DNA of 64,000 nt, taken from Candidatus Kapaibacterium sp. GTDB lineage: Bacteria > Bacteroidota > Ignavibacteria > Kapaibacteriales > UBA4661. The stretch spans positions 1-64,000 of the forward strand of contig JALONG010000048.1 in assembly GCA_025455065.1 (NCBI GenBank). The letters are read 5' to 3'. Made by a program: the position numbers and the translations under genes. How positions within the stretch are numbered: position 1 is the first letter of the stretch; the number at the start of each line of letters is the position of its first letter. The notes beneath the pieces were generated by a model, which did no database searches, was not told the DNA's origin, and was given only the letters and a program-made list of their open reading frames with translations. This document shows, piece by piece, positions 6,719 to 15,775 of the stretch.

Positions 6719-8959
6719 TCAATCTCGCACACAATCCACAATGCACAACGGCTCTTTTCCGTTGCGAAATTCCTGCCTGACAACTACGCCGCCTTGACCG
6801 ATAACTTTTGTTTTGATGCCTGCCGCGTGAAGCAGCGTCAGCGCTCTGCGGACGCTCATTCCGCGCACATCGGGAATGGAAGCGGCGGTAATTTTTTCTG
6901 CAACAAAATCCGGTTGTAATGTGCCGACAAGCACGGCTGTACCTGCTTTCACGAGCGTTCCAGCTTTCGTTTTTTGGCTGCTGACGATGATAGTACCGGT
7001 TTTGGGATTCGGCGTAAGCGGAGCAATTTTCAGATTCAGATTTTGTGCAATATCAACGGCATCATTCCACATCAACCCGCGAAAATCCGGCACTTCTACC
7101 TTGTCTGCATCGGCTTTTTGAGCGCTGTTTTGCGAGGCAGAATCCCCCTGATTTGCTGCAACAGCACCACTATTCCTCGAAGAAACTAATGCGGACGACA
7201 CAAATTTTTGAGCAATGCGCTGGAAAATCGGCGCAGCCACATCGCCACCGTAATAGCCTTTACGCGGTTTGTCCATGCGTACAACTATCACGACTTCCGG
7301 TTTATCGGCAGGAAAATATCCCGCAAAAGAGGCGTTGTAATCACGTTTGGAATACTTCCCTTCGGTGATTTGCTGTGATGTTCCGGTTTTTCCCGCAATC
7401 GCCAAGCCCTGTACCCGTGCGGCTTTTCCTGTTCCGCGCTCAACCACGCCGCACAAAAGATTGGTCAGCGTTTTTGCGGTCGTTTCGGAAACAACGCGCC
7501 GAACGCGCTGCGGCTCGAATGTCTGGACGCTTTCGCCGCTCGCATCCACGATGCGTTGCACCAAATAGGGCTTCATCATCACGCCGCCATTGGCAATGGT
7601 CGCATACGCATTGGCAAGTTGCAAGACCGTTGATGAAAGCTCGTAGCCATGCGCCATGTAGATTTTTGTGGTATAATCAAACTCCGCCGGCTTTTTCACA
7701 ACGCCGCGCACTTCGCCCGGAACGTCAATTCCTGTGAAAATGCCAAAGCCAAAATCGCGGGTGTATTTGTAAAATTTCGGTGTGGGGAGGCGCTGTGCAA
7801 GCGTTGATAAAACAACATTACTGGAGCGCTCCAATGCTTGCGAAAACGGCACTGTGCCAACGGGATGTTCGTCGCGCACGACTACAACGCCGTCACGCCC
7901 TGTTATCGTCTCCGCGCCTGTTACAATCTCACTTGGCGAGATTTTTCCTTCTTCCAGCAAAGCAGCCGTTGTAATCAGTTTGAAGGTAGAGCCGGGTTCG
8001 TATGTGTCAGTGAAACACGCATTGCGCGTCAGTTCGGGTGAGGCGCTGAGAAGGTTGTTCGGGTTGAAGGTGGGATAGCTTGCCATTGCGAGGATTTCCC
8101 CCGTTGCAGGATTGATGACGATTGCCGAGCCTGACTCTGCTTCAGCGCTCTCCACGCCTTGTTTGAGTTCGTTTTCGACAATGGTTTGCATATCCATATC
8201 CAGCGTCATCACGAGCGAATATCCCGCTTGCGGGGCAAGCATGGGCGCGTCCGGCACGGGGCGCTTTTTACCGCGTCCGTCGCGTTGCAAAAACATATAA
8301 CCGCTCTTGCCCGACAATACCGAATCCCAACCGAGTTCAATACCGCTTGCGCCCTCGCCTTCAGCATTAGTAAACCCAAGTATTTGTGCTGCAAGCGAGC
8401 CGTAGGCAAAACTGCGGCGCGGTTCACGAATTTTGATAAGCCCGTTGTCCTCAAGTGTGTCGAGCGTAGCATTCATCACGCTGGAGGGCGAATCAATCGC
8501 CCGTTCAAGCCAGATAAAGCGTGAGCGTGTGCCTTTAATTTTGGCAAAATACGTTTCGACAGGTTTGCCTGTAACAGCAGCAATGGCGCGGAATACACGC
8601 ATGGTGTCGTCCAGCATTTTGGGGTCAATGGCAAGCGACAACTTCTCCACCGTTGTAGCAACAATGCGGTTTTTGCGGTCGAAAACTTTCCCGCGTTCTG
8701 CCGGAAGTTCAATGCGCGATTCGTATTGCCGACGCGCAATGTCTTGATAATACTCGCTCCGAATGACCTGAATCATAAACAGTTTCGCCAAAACCAACAC
8801 AAAGCCCAGCAAAAACGCCAAAAAGATGATTTTGATTTTGGTATTCATGCGGCGCGTCATGCGCTCATCGCGCACAGGTGCGTTATCGGGCAAACGCCCG
8901 TCGGTAACGGTCTCGGAAGGCGTATTGCGCGTAAATTCGGGGTTTATCGGCTGAATCAT
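6719..8959 (-). CDS. Class B penicillin-binding protein with two PASTA domains (FtsI/SpoVD-like)
   Basis: 746 residues. After a 40-residue cytoplasmic part comes one membrane span (about 42-64), a dimerisation region with the RGxIxDRxGR-like motif (ERGKVFDRKNR, 89-97), and a transpeptidase domain with S324-T-F-K327, the SxN motif S379-S-N381 and K524-T-G526. These acylate and cross-link peptidoglycan stem peptides; the family acts in septal or lateral wall synthesis. Two C-terminal PASTA domains follow (about 621-679 and 692-744). PASTA domains are typical of Gram-positive SpoVD/PBP2x but also occur in FtsI of the FCB group. No division-and-cell-wall cluster surrounds it. Confidence 0.92.
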   Translation of the reverse strand: MIQPINPEFTRNTPSETVTDGRLPDNAPVRDERMTRRMNTKIKIIFLAFLLGFVLVLAKLFMIQVIRSEYYQDIARRQYESRIELPAERGKVFDRKNRIVATTVEKLSLAIDPKMLDDTMRVFRAIAAVTGKPVETYFAKIKGTRSRFIWLERAIDSPSSVMNATLDTLEDNGLIKIREPRRSFAYGSLAAQILGFTNAEGEGASGIELGWDSVLSGKSGYMFLQRDGRGKKRPVPDAPMLAPQAGYSLVMTLDMDMQTIVENELKQGVESAEAESGSAIVINPATGEILAMASYPTFNPNNLLSASPELTRNACFTDTYEPGSTFKLITTAALLEEGKISPSEIVTGAETITGRDGVVVVRDEHPVGTVPFSQALERSSNVVLSTLAQRLPTPKFYKYTRDFGFGIFTGIDVPGEVRGVVKKPAEFDYTTKIYMAHGYELSSTVLQLANAYATIANGGVMMKPYLVQRIVDASGESVQTFEPQRVRRVVSETTAKTLTNLLCGVVERGTGKAARVQGLAIAGKTGTSQQITEGKYSKRDYNASFAGYFPADKPEVVIVVRMDKPRKGYYGGDVAAPIFQRIAQKFVSSALVSSRNSGAVAANQGDSASQNSAQKADADKVEVPDFRGLMWNDAVDIAQNLNLKIAPLTPNPKTGTIIVSSQKTKAGTLVKAGTAVLVGTLQPDFVAEKITAASIPDVRGMSVRRALTLLHAAGIKTKVIGQGGVVVRQEFRNGKEPLCIVDCVRD

Positions 8960-9073
8960 AACAACAAAAGATTGAATTCAATAGGGCATGAACTCAAGCG
9001 AGAATGGGTAATAACGATGTTCGTGCAAAGCGCAGTGCTGCTCTGCGCTTTGGGGAAGGATTCTTGGTATCGG

Positions 9074-9892
9074 TTATTTTTTCATAGACTGCGCCTGCTC
9101 AACCATCAGTATCCACCAAGGTTTGCTGAAATCTACTTTGTTTGGCGGAACGACAACAGCTTCTTTCGGTACATCGAACATTTTCCAGAAATTTTTCTTG
9201 TAGGTTGCATCAAAAATTTCAAACGACTTCGATTTTTCGCGGTCTTCGAGGTATTTTTTGTATGCGCCGATTGGCTCAAAGGGGTTTGCCTGCTTCATCA
9301 CAACCGTACCGCCGTACTGTTTGTAGAGCGATTGGTCGAATTTCCAGACCTGTACCGTGCGCTGTGCGAGGTCTTTTTCTTGCTGCGTCGGGTCGGAAAG
9401 TGGCTTACCGAGTTGTTCCAAAGCGCCTTGCATCTGCTTTTTGAGTGCTTCGCCTTGTTGTTTTTGCTGGGCGTTCAATTGTCCGCTTTGCATTTGCGCA
9501 TTCAGTTGCTGAAGATTTTGCTGAATCTGATTTTTCTGAAGGTCGCGGGCTTTTTTTGCGTAATCGAAAAACGCTGTGATTTCATTCGGAGCGACGTTGA
9601 TATTTTTTTCCTTCAAAAACTGCTGCTGAAGCGGCTCCCAGATGAGCGCTGCCATTTTCACATAGCGCACTTCGGACAACCATTGATTGTACTTGCCTTT
9701 GAGCGCGTCTTTGGCTTGTTTTTTGGTTTTGTCGTCAGGTTCAAGTTGGGAAGGAACGATATTTTGCTGCAAAACTTTTGCAATAGGTTTTTCTGTGGAA
9801 CTTGCATTGGAATTTGCAGGTGCTTTTTGAGCCTGCATCGCTAGAGGCAAGCAAACAAGCGCTATACAAAGGGAAGCGAGTTGTGATTTCAA
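9074..9892 (-). CDS. Secreted Gln/Lys-rich helical protein, unknown function
   Basis: 272 residues from a TTG at 9892, chosen because GGAGA lies five nt upstream and the product then opens with a good signal peptide (KSQLASLCIALVCLPLAMQAQ). A longer TTG start would bury the signal peptide. The mature part is strongly charged and Gln-rich, with a likely coiled coil at about 135-195 (QQNLQQLNAQMQSGQLNAQQ). No catalytic motif is visible. It may be a periplasmic or surface scaffold, but this is a guess. Confidence 0.6.
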   Translation of the reverse strand: MKSQLASLCIALVCLPLAMQAQKAPANSNASSTEKPIAKVLQQNIVPSQLEPDDKTKKQAKDALKGKYNQWLSEVRYVKMAALIWEPLQQQFLKEKNINVAPNEITAFFDYAKKARDLQKNQIQQNLQQLNAQMQSGQLNAQQKQQGEALKKQMQGALEQLGKPLSDPTQQEKDLAQRTVQVWKFDQSLYKQYGGTVVMKQANPFEPIGAYKKYLEDREKSKSFEIFDATYKKNFWKMFDVPKEAVVVPPNKVDFSKPWWILMVEQAQSMKK

Positions 9893-10135
9893 GCGGTCTC
9901 CGAAAAAAATGTGGTCAAGAAATATTGGCGAAAATGTGCGGAACAATTTCTGCCAAACAACTCGCTAAGTTACGAATTTTCCTGTTTTGGGAAGAATATT
10001 ACTTTTTGGCATAGAAAGTCCTGACGTTTTGGACTGTAACAGAACGTGTATCATGCTGTTTTTGATAGAGTAAGGAATCGCGAGCCTTTGTATTTCCACA
10101 ATTTTTTACTCAACACATTTTTTTGGAGAACAGCC

Positions 10136-10792
10136 ATGAAAGCGGTCTTCACCTTTCTTGCTCTTTGCGTTATGACGGTCTTCACCCACAACGCAGACAC
10201 TTTTGCACAACAGCGCCCCGCTACGACAGGCACAATAGCAGTGCGCCCTTCAACCACAGGCACGGTACGCCCCGCCACCACAGGTACAGTGCGGCAGCCG
10301 GAGCGCCCTTCAACGACAGGTACAGTACGCCCTTCAACATCAGGCACAGTGCGGCAGCCGGTGCGCCCCTCGACCACAGGTACGGTGCGTCCTTCAACCA
10401 CAGGTACAGTACGCCCTTCAACCACAGGTACAGTACGCCCTTCAACCACAGGTACGGTGCGTCCTGACACCACACGCCCTCAACCACGCGACACCGTGCG
10501 CCCTGAGCCACGCGACACAACGCGACCATTTGTTTCGGGTATTGTCGTCAGAGCCTTCCCAAATCCTGCTTCTGTGCGGCTTGTCGTGGGCTTTGCGAAT
10601 CTTCCGCCGCGTGCAGAACGAGTAACAGTGCGCATTTTGACGACAACGGGCGAAGAATTGCTGTCGGAGACCGTTCCGGCAACACAAAGCGAGGTGATAT
10701 TTGATGTCTCCCGCTTGCGCGAGGGGCAGTATGTTGCGGTTGTGAATGTAGCGCGGGTTGTGGGTAGAGCGGTGGTGATTATTCGGCGCTAA
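10136..10792 (+). CDS. Secreted TTGTVRPS-repeat protein with a putative type IX sorting domain
   Basis: 218 residues. GGAGA six nt before the ATG fixes the start. Layout: signal peptide 1-25; low-complexity repeats of RP(S/A)TTGTV at 27-110; a Pro/Arg/Thr linker to 131; then an 80-residue C-terminal domain beginning VVRAFPNPASV and ending VAVVNVARVVGRAVVIIRR. The FPNP entry, the GQYVAVV strand and the basic end match the type A sorting domain used by the T9SS. The repeats look like a surface stalk or attachment region. That it is exported by a T9SS is inference, since no T9SS machinery gene is in the window. Confidence 0.75.
   Translation: MKAVFTFLALCVMTVFTHNADTFAQQRPATTGTIAVRPSTTGTVRPATTGTVRQPERPSTTGTVRPSTSGTVRQPVRPSTTGTVRPSTTGTVRPSTTGTVRPSTTGTVRPDTTRPQPRDTVRPEPRDTTRPFVSGIVVRAFPNPASVRLVVGFANLPPRAERVTVRILTTTGEELLSETVPATQSEVIFDVSRLREGQYVAVVNVARVVGRAVVIIRR
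10214..10465 (+). repeat. 24-bp coding tandem repeats (RPSTTGTV units)
   Basis: About ten copies of a 24-bp unit encoding RP(S/A)TTGTV, twice interrupted by QPE or QPV. The last four units are almost identical at the DNA level, which suggests recent expansion. Confidence 0.9.
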
Positions 10793-10825
10793 CTCTGCAA
10801 GCATCTGGATAGGCTTGATAAAGCG

Positions 10826-10860
10826 AAAAGCCGCTTTCCACAAAGGAGAGCGGCTTTTTT
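10826..10860. terminator. Hairpin terminator between convergent genes
   Basis: A 14-bp stem with one mismatch (left arm 10826-10839) is followed by six T. It sits between the repeat protein and the convergent phosphatase gene and has A residues on the other side, so it may serve both. Confidence 0.8.
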
Positions 10861-10896
10861 GCGTGATGTTGTGTTGTGCAAATTTTTGAAAGACAA

Positions 10897-12198
10897 TTAC
10901 TCCGAAATGCCCGTCTCCAAGTGTTCATCGCTGCCGGGCGGCATACGTTTGATGACAACTAAGGTTTTATCATCGGTGTAGCGGTCTTCTGCTCCGACGG
11001 AAAATTTCTGTGCTTCTTCGATGCAATGATAGCCGATTTCACGCGGCGTTTTGGTGTGCATCTTCCGCAAGATAGATTTTAAGCGATTTTCACCGAATAA
11101 TTTCCCGTGTTTGTTCTGTGCTTCGATAATGCCGTCAGTGTAAAGCAGCAAAATATCGCCCGGAGCCATGTTGATATTTTCAATCCGAAACCGTTGGTCA
11201 GGCGAGATTCCAAGCATACTTCCGGTGGTGGGTAGCAAATAAAAATCACGAGTTTTTGCACGGTAATGAATCGGGTTACAATGCCCCGCATTGGCAAACA
11301 GCAGCAACCCTTTGTCCGACGGTATCAGTTCGCAGTAAAACAGCGTTACAAAGCGCTCGTAAGGAAAGGTTTCGTAAATAAGTGTGTTTAATCGTGAAAG
11401 CAACGAAGCCATTTTTAGGTCAAAACCAATACCCATACGAATAGCACCCGACACGAACAGCGCTTGAATAGCAGCCGCCATGCCTTTGCTGGACGCATCG
11501 CTCACCAGAACACTCAACCGTTCTTCATAATTGTTGGGAGGACGCAGATAATCGAAATAATCACCACCGACAATGCGGTCGGGAATGGAAATACCGAAAA
11601 TGTGATAATCGTGGAAAATGGTCTCGTGGTCAGGCAACAAGCCTTTTTGAATTTCTGATGCCTGCGAAAGATCTTTTTCAATAACGCGCTGCTGTTGCTG
11701 CCGCTCCAAATCTCTCAGACGAATACTCACCGCACTGCCGATAATGTTAATCATATCGAAAAACTTATCGCTGATTTGTGGTGCGTTAAATGCCAGCACG
11801 TAGGGAAAATACTTTGCGCCTTTGCGTTTGGAAAGTTCACCGATACCTGTGGCAGAATAGAGCCGAATCCCTGTTTTCATCAAGACTTCATCGGTTTCGT
11901 AGTTCATAATCGTTCTACGGGCGGGCAGTTCAGCGAACATTGGGTATTCACTAATGGTAACGGTGTAATTTTCCGGTACGGTTTCGAGCGAACCGTACTG
12001 ATACCGCAGTGTGTAAGCGTCTTCCAGAGGGTCGAGTTCCCAAATTCTTCCGCCGCTAATCTCAATGTCCGCTCTATCAACGATTTCGCGCATGACCGAA
12101 CTTAGTAAGTCTAGTTCATGCACATACTTCGCCGATGCGACTTTATCAACGATACGAAAAATCTGCTTTTGTGTCATTACCTGTGCTGTACGTTTCAT
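10897..12198 (-). CDS. SpoIIE-type PP2C serine phosphatase with N-terminal sensor region
   Basis: 433 residues. About 1-160 forms a GAF-like sensor region, followed by a short coiled coil (162-185). The C-terminal PP2C/SpoIIE domain has the metal-binding motifs GGDYFDY (D213), SDASSKGMAAA (D234), AGHCNPI, LLYTDGIIEA and DDKTLVVIK. Such enzymes (RsbU-like) dephosphorylate STAS anti-sigma antagonists. The window also encodes an RsbW-like kinase (26867-27310) and a STAS protein (27527-27874), so they may form a partner-switching route, although the genes are 15 kb apart. It lies 20 nt after the AtuA-like gene in the same direction. Confidence 0.9.
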   Translation of the reverse strand: MKRTAQVMTQKQIFRIVDKVASAKYVHELDLLSSVMREIVDRADIEISGGRIWELDPLEDAYTLRYQYGSLETVPENYTVTISEYPMFAELPARRTIMNYETDEVLMKTGIRLYSATGIGELSKRKGAKYFPYVLAFNAPQISDKFFDMINIIGSAVSIRLRDLERQQQQRVIEKDLSQASEIQKGLLPDHETIFHDYHIFGISIPDRIVGGDYFDYLRPPNNYEERLSVLVSDASSKGMAAAIQALFVSGAIRMGIGFDLKMASLLSRLNTLIYETFPYERFVTLFYCELIPSDKGLLLFANAGHCNPIHYRAKTRDFYLLPTTGSMLGISPDQRFRIENINMAPGDILLLYTDGIIEAQNKHGKLFGENRLKSILRKMHTKTPREIGYHCIEEAQKFSVGAEDRYTDDKTLVVIKRMPPGSDEHLETGISE

Positions 12199-12218
12199 AA
12201 CCTTTTCAATAATAAGGA

Positions 12219-13580
12219 TTAAACCGCTTCGACAATCACTTCGGGCTGAATAACTTCTTTTTTGATAAGTGCCGGAAAATATGCGACAACCTCACTCGGC
12301 TTCGGGCGACCGCCTGCGAAGCCTGTAACGGAAGGTGGTCCGGTCAAAATAAGCGGTGCTATTTCTTTGCCGAAGCGCTCAACCGATTTGTAATCCCGCG
12401 ACCGCACACCAACCCGCATCATCACTTCGTTGGGAATAATCGGTGCTGCAATGCCGCCGTGACAGGCGTTCATGCCGACAAATTCGGTGCGGATTTCATC
12501 GAAGTTCAATTTGAGATTGTCCAATAGCCGTGTACGCAAGATTTTATCGGCTACTTGGGCTTTTTCGAGAGCATCGGGCGCGGAATACGTCAGCGTACTA
12601 AAGGCAATATATCCATCGGCATAGCTGGCAGAAACTTTGAGAAAGGGCGTTGCCGGCTTGCCTTTGATGCCGAAAACGCGCACACGGTCTTTGCCGACAT
12701 CTTCCAAGTGAATGGTAGTGAAATCTGCCACAACATCGGGTGTGATGTACTCTGCGGGGTTGCCGATTTCGTAGAGAAGTTGTTCACTAACGGTTTCGCG
12801 GCTCACTCTACCGCCTGTGCCGTCGTGTTTGGTAACGATAAATTCACCGTTTGGAAATGCTTCAATAATCGGAAAACCCACATTTGCCATGTCAGGCAAA
12901 CTGCGCCAATCACCAAGAAAATTCCCGCCGGAAGCCTGTGCGCCACATTCGTTGATGTGTCCGGCGACTGTTCCTGCCGAGAGTTTGTCCCAATCATCGG
13001 CACTCCAACCAAATTCGTAAATCATGGGAGCGAGTGTTAATCCCGTGTCGGTGGTGCGTCCGGTGATAACAATGTCCGCGCCTTGCTTCAGCGCTTCGAC
13101 AATCGGAAATGCGCCCAAATAGACGTTTGCGCTGAGAAGTTTGTCTTTTACTTCAGCAATAGGCTGTCCCGTTTCCATCTGCTTCATGTCATGCCCTGCG
13201 GCGATGAAATTGTCAATGCTGCTGAGGATATTATCACCCATAACGACACCGATTTTTAAGCCCGTAATGCCGAGTTTTCGCGCCACAGCAAAGATTGCAT
13301 CCCGCGCTGCAAGCGGATTAACGCCACCACCGTTGGTGATAAGTTTTATTTTGTTTTTGACCAAATAGGGCAGTATTTCCTCGCAAACCTCGACCAAATC
13401 TTTTGCGTAGCCGAGTGCCGGATTTTTTAATTTTTGCTTTTGCATAATGGACATCGTTACTTCCGCCAAATAATCCATCATCAAATAATCAATCTGCCCT
13501 TTGCTCACCTGTGCGAGCGGTGCGGAGAGCAAATCTCCCCAAAAACCTTGTCCTGATGCGATGCGAATAGAATTTTTCAT
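12219..13580 (-). CDS. AtuA-like (DUF1446) protein
   Basis: 453 residues from the ATG at 13580. It matches the acyclic-terpene-utilisation AtuA/DUF1446 family: an N-terminal GQGFWGD motif, KLITNGGGVNP, the DIVITGRTTDTGL stretch, AGHINECGAQASGGNFLGDW and HDGTGGRVS. In pseudomonads AtuA is needed for citronellol/geraniol breakdown, but the biochemical function is not settled, and no other terpene or leucine/isovalerate pathway gene is nearby. The SpoIIE-type phosphatase follows 20 nt downstream, so they may share a transcript. Confidence 0.85.
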   Translation of the reverse strand: MKNSIRIASGQGFWGDLLSAPLAQVSKGQIDYLMMDYLAEVTMSIMQKQKLKNPALGYAKDLVEVCEEILPYLVKNKIKLITNGGGVNPLAARDAIFAVARKLGITGLKIGVVMGDNILSSIDNFIAAGHDMKQMETGQPIAEVKDKLLSANVYLGAFPIVEALKQGADIVITGRTTDTGLTLAPMIYEFGWSADDWDKLSAGTVAGHINECGAQASGGNFLGDWRSLPDMANVGFPIIEAFPNGEFIVTKHDGTGGRVSRETVSEQLLYEIGNPAEYITPDVVADFTTIHLEDVGKDRVRVFGIKGKPATPFLKVSASYADGYIAFSTLTYSAPDALEKAQVADKILRTRLLDNLKLNFDEIRTEFVGMNACHGGIAAPIIPNEVMMRVGVRSRDYKSVERFGKEIAPLILTGPPSVTGFAGGRPKPSEVVAYFPALIKKEVIQPEVIVEAV

Positions 13581-13705
13581 GGAATATCGGATAAAAAAAC
13601 ACGTTGAACAAAATTCACACACTGCGCTAAAATTACAACAATTCCCGCTATGCCTGAAGAGGTTTTCTTGTGATTGGTGGTTTTTTACGAGTTCATAAAT
13701 CTGTG

Positions 13706-14311
13706 CTATACACCTTCGGGGCGCTGTTTTTTCATGCGCTCTTTAACGAAAATCTTAGCGTCGGTGCGGGTTTGCAGGGCTTCAACTAATCCTTTTCGGG
13801 CAGCGTGAGTAAGGCGGCGGCGAAATTCCAGCACGTCTTTGCCTGTGGCTTCGGCTTTATCGGTGTAGTACATCACGACAGAATCCCAAATTGGGTCTTC
13901 TTCCACTTCTACCAAGTGAATTTGGTCATAACGCACCAAGCGCCAGTTTTCTTCAAAAATTGTTCGCCCGACTAAGCCCAACGTCTTGATTTGAAGGCGT
14001 TGTTGATACATTCGATAATAAAATTGCATGAAATTGATAAGGAGGCAAAGCGGCACGACATACAATTCAATGCGTGCTTCGTTCCATGCCAGCGCAATCC
14101 ATGTAAACAGTGCCGTCAGCATCACAATACCGCCTAAAATCACCATCATAAATGGGTCGTAGGAAACATCCAAATCCTCGCCAAGTTTCACATCTTTGGC
14201 AGCAAAATCATCCAAAATTTGACGATACGCCGTTGCACCTAATGCCAAGAGCGCATAGATAAACGCTAGAAAGAAAGCGTAAGCAAGGACTCGCGGGTCG
14301 AAATTGCCCAT
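13706..14311 (-). CDS. Membrane protein with C-terminal soluble domain, unknown
   Basis: 201 residues. Three membrane spans (about 9-29, 53-74 and 82-99) are followed by a charged soluble region (about 105-190) rich in beta-prone segments (LVRYDQIHLVEVEED) and ending in a basic tail. The last part could be a PH-like domain, but this is not certain. dapB lies 83 nt upstream on the same strand. Confidence 0.65.
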   Translation of the reverse strand: MGNFDPRVLAYAFFLAFIYALLALGATAYRQILDDFAAKDVKLGEDLDVSYDPFMMVILGGIVMLTALFTWIALAWNEARIELYVVPLCLLINFMQFYYRMYQQRLQIKTLGLVGRTIFEENWRLVRYDQIHLVEVEEDPIWDSVVMYYTDKAEATGKDVLEFRRRLTHAARKGLVEALQTRTDAKIFVKERMKKQRPEGV

Positions 14312-14394
14312 AATTGTAAAAACGATTGGTGAAAAAACTTCTGCCTAAAGTAGCAATAGAGACGTGTGGAAGCGAGAAATACTGTATTGGCGAA

Positions 14395-15162
14395 TTATAC
14401 CCGAAGATGTAATTGCTCAAATACCTCGCTAAATTCCATCATTCCTTGCTTTCCGACAATCCATCGCGCCGTGCGTAAAGCACCAATCGCAAAGCCGCCT
14501 CTGTTCCGAGCGCGGTGTGTGATTTCGATAGTGTCCGGCACTGCGTCGAGATAGAGCGTATGCGTACCCGGTGTTTCACCGACGCGCGTCGAAGAGACAT
14601 GAAGAGCGTCCGCAGCAATGCGACCATGAGCAGTATCGCCCAAAATGGTGGTTTTACTCTGCACAGCGCTTTGAACGATACTTGCCAACGAAAGCGCCGT
14701 GCCGCTTGGTGAGTCGAGTTTGCGTGTGTGGTGCAGTTCGTGAATGGCGATGTCGTAATCGTCAAATTGTGCCGCTAATTCAGCAGCAACGCGAGCTACA
14801 CGATTGAAAATCTGTACGCCGACCGAAAAATTTGTTCCCCAAACAAGCGCCGTATTACTGCTCAGGATAATCTCTTCTATGGCGCTTTTATGCTGCATCC
14901 AGCCTGTTGTGCCGAGAATAATATTTTTGCCGTTTTCGGCTAGCAGCCGCGTATTTGTAAGAACAGTCGTCGGTATGGAAAAATCAATCGCAACATCAAA
15001 GGGCTGCTCTTGAATTGTGGCACTTGTAAGGGGGCGCTTTGTGGTAAAAATGCTCTGAACGGCGCATCCATACTGCGGTGCGAGGCGCTCAAGTTCTTTG
15101 CCCATTGAACCGTAACCGACAAGAGCTATACGGGTGGGAGAAGAAGAAATAGAAGTATTCAT
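14395..15162 (-). CDS. dapB: 4-hydroxy-tetrahydrodipicolinate reductase
   Basis: 255 residues. DapB reduces hydroxy-tetrahydrodipicolinate with NAD(P)H in the lysine/diaminopimelate pathway. Visible: nucleotide-binding VGYGSMGKE (15-23), the strand AIDFS (58-62), GTTGW (84-88), the catalytic HH pair (H144/H145) with K148 in ELHHTRKLDSPSGTA (142-156), and the C-terminal ITHRARNRGGFAIGA. Slightly short but complete. It diverges from ccmD. Confidence 0.96.
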   Translation of the reverse strand: MNTSISSSPTRIALVGYGSMGKELERLAPQYGCAVQSIFTTKRPLTSATIQEQPFDVAIDFSIPTTVLTNTRLLAENGKNIILGTTGWMQHKSAIEEIILSSNTALVWGTNFSVGVQIFNRVARVAAELAAQFDDYDIAIHELHHTRKLDSPSGTALSLASIVQSAVQSKTTILGDTAHGRIAADALHVSSTRVGETPGTHTLYLDAVPDTIEITHRARNRGGFAIGALRTARWIVGKQGMMEFSEVFEQLHLRV

Positions 15163-15406
15163 GCGGCTTGCAGGGTATTTGTTTTGGTAATGTGTTATTG
15201 GGAAAGCATTTGTTTTGTGAGCAATGGTCGGGATAATCTACGCAAAAACAATCTGCTTCGCAATGGCTTGGTTGCTCTTTTGCAAGAAATTGTGAGAAAA
15301 GATTTTTGCGTTTGGAAAAGCATCTCATCCTGTGTATCTTGGCAGCACTTTTGCCAAAAGCAACCTCATAGTAATCATCGTTTCATCACAAATTAGGCTA
15401 CAAATC

Positions 15407-15568
15407 ATGTACGAATTTTTAACACAAAACTCTCTGTATGTCGTTCTTATTGTAGCACTAACAGTGTGGATTGGGATTGCATATTACTTGTTTCGTTTGG
15501 AACGAGCCGTTATAACATTGCAAGCCTCCTCTGACAGGAATAATTCATCGTCTGCGGCTCATTCATAA
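15407..15568 (+). CDS. ccmD: CcmD-family micro-protein
   Basis: 53 residues: a short N-terminus (MYEFLTQNSLY), one membrane helix (VVLIVALTVWIGIAYYLF), then RLERAVITLQ. This pattern is that of the CcmD proteins annotated near cytochrome c biogenesis genes in Bacteroidota and Chlorobiota; CcmD helps release holo-CcmE from the CcmABC complex. No ccm gene lies next to it, so the role is inferred from similarity only. The ATG at 15407 is preferred over an upstream frame extension. Confidence 0.7.
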   Translation: MYEFLTQNSLYVVLIVALTVWIGIAYYLFRLERAVITLQASSDRNNSSSAAHS

Positions 15569-15775
15569 GCCTCAAACGAGCATCCATGCAGGTTTGTGGG
15601 AAGTGCTAAAAATACTTGTGAGACGGTATTTTTTCTAAATTGTTCGTTCACGGTGGCATTTTCGGTAAACTTGTGTGTACTTCCTTCGTTTTTTTTACCT
15701 CGGTTTTTTTTACCTCAGAAAACTTCTTCCGAAAGTTCTTCTCTTTCTCATTTTATCACGTGTTCAGGTACTATC

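Noticed and set aside
10214-10465. CRISPR array
   Set aside because: The 24-bp repeats are contiguous with no unique spacers and are in frame within a coding sequence.
10051-10473. Antisense ORF with VVEGRTVP repeats
   Set aside because: It is the complement of the coding TTGTVRPS repeats; a mirror of the real gene.
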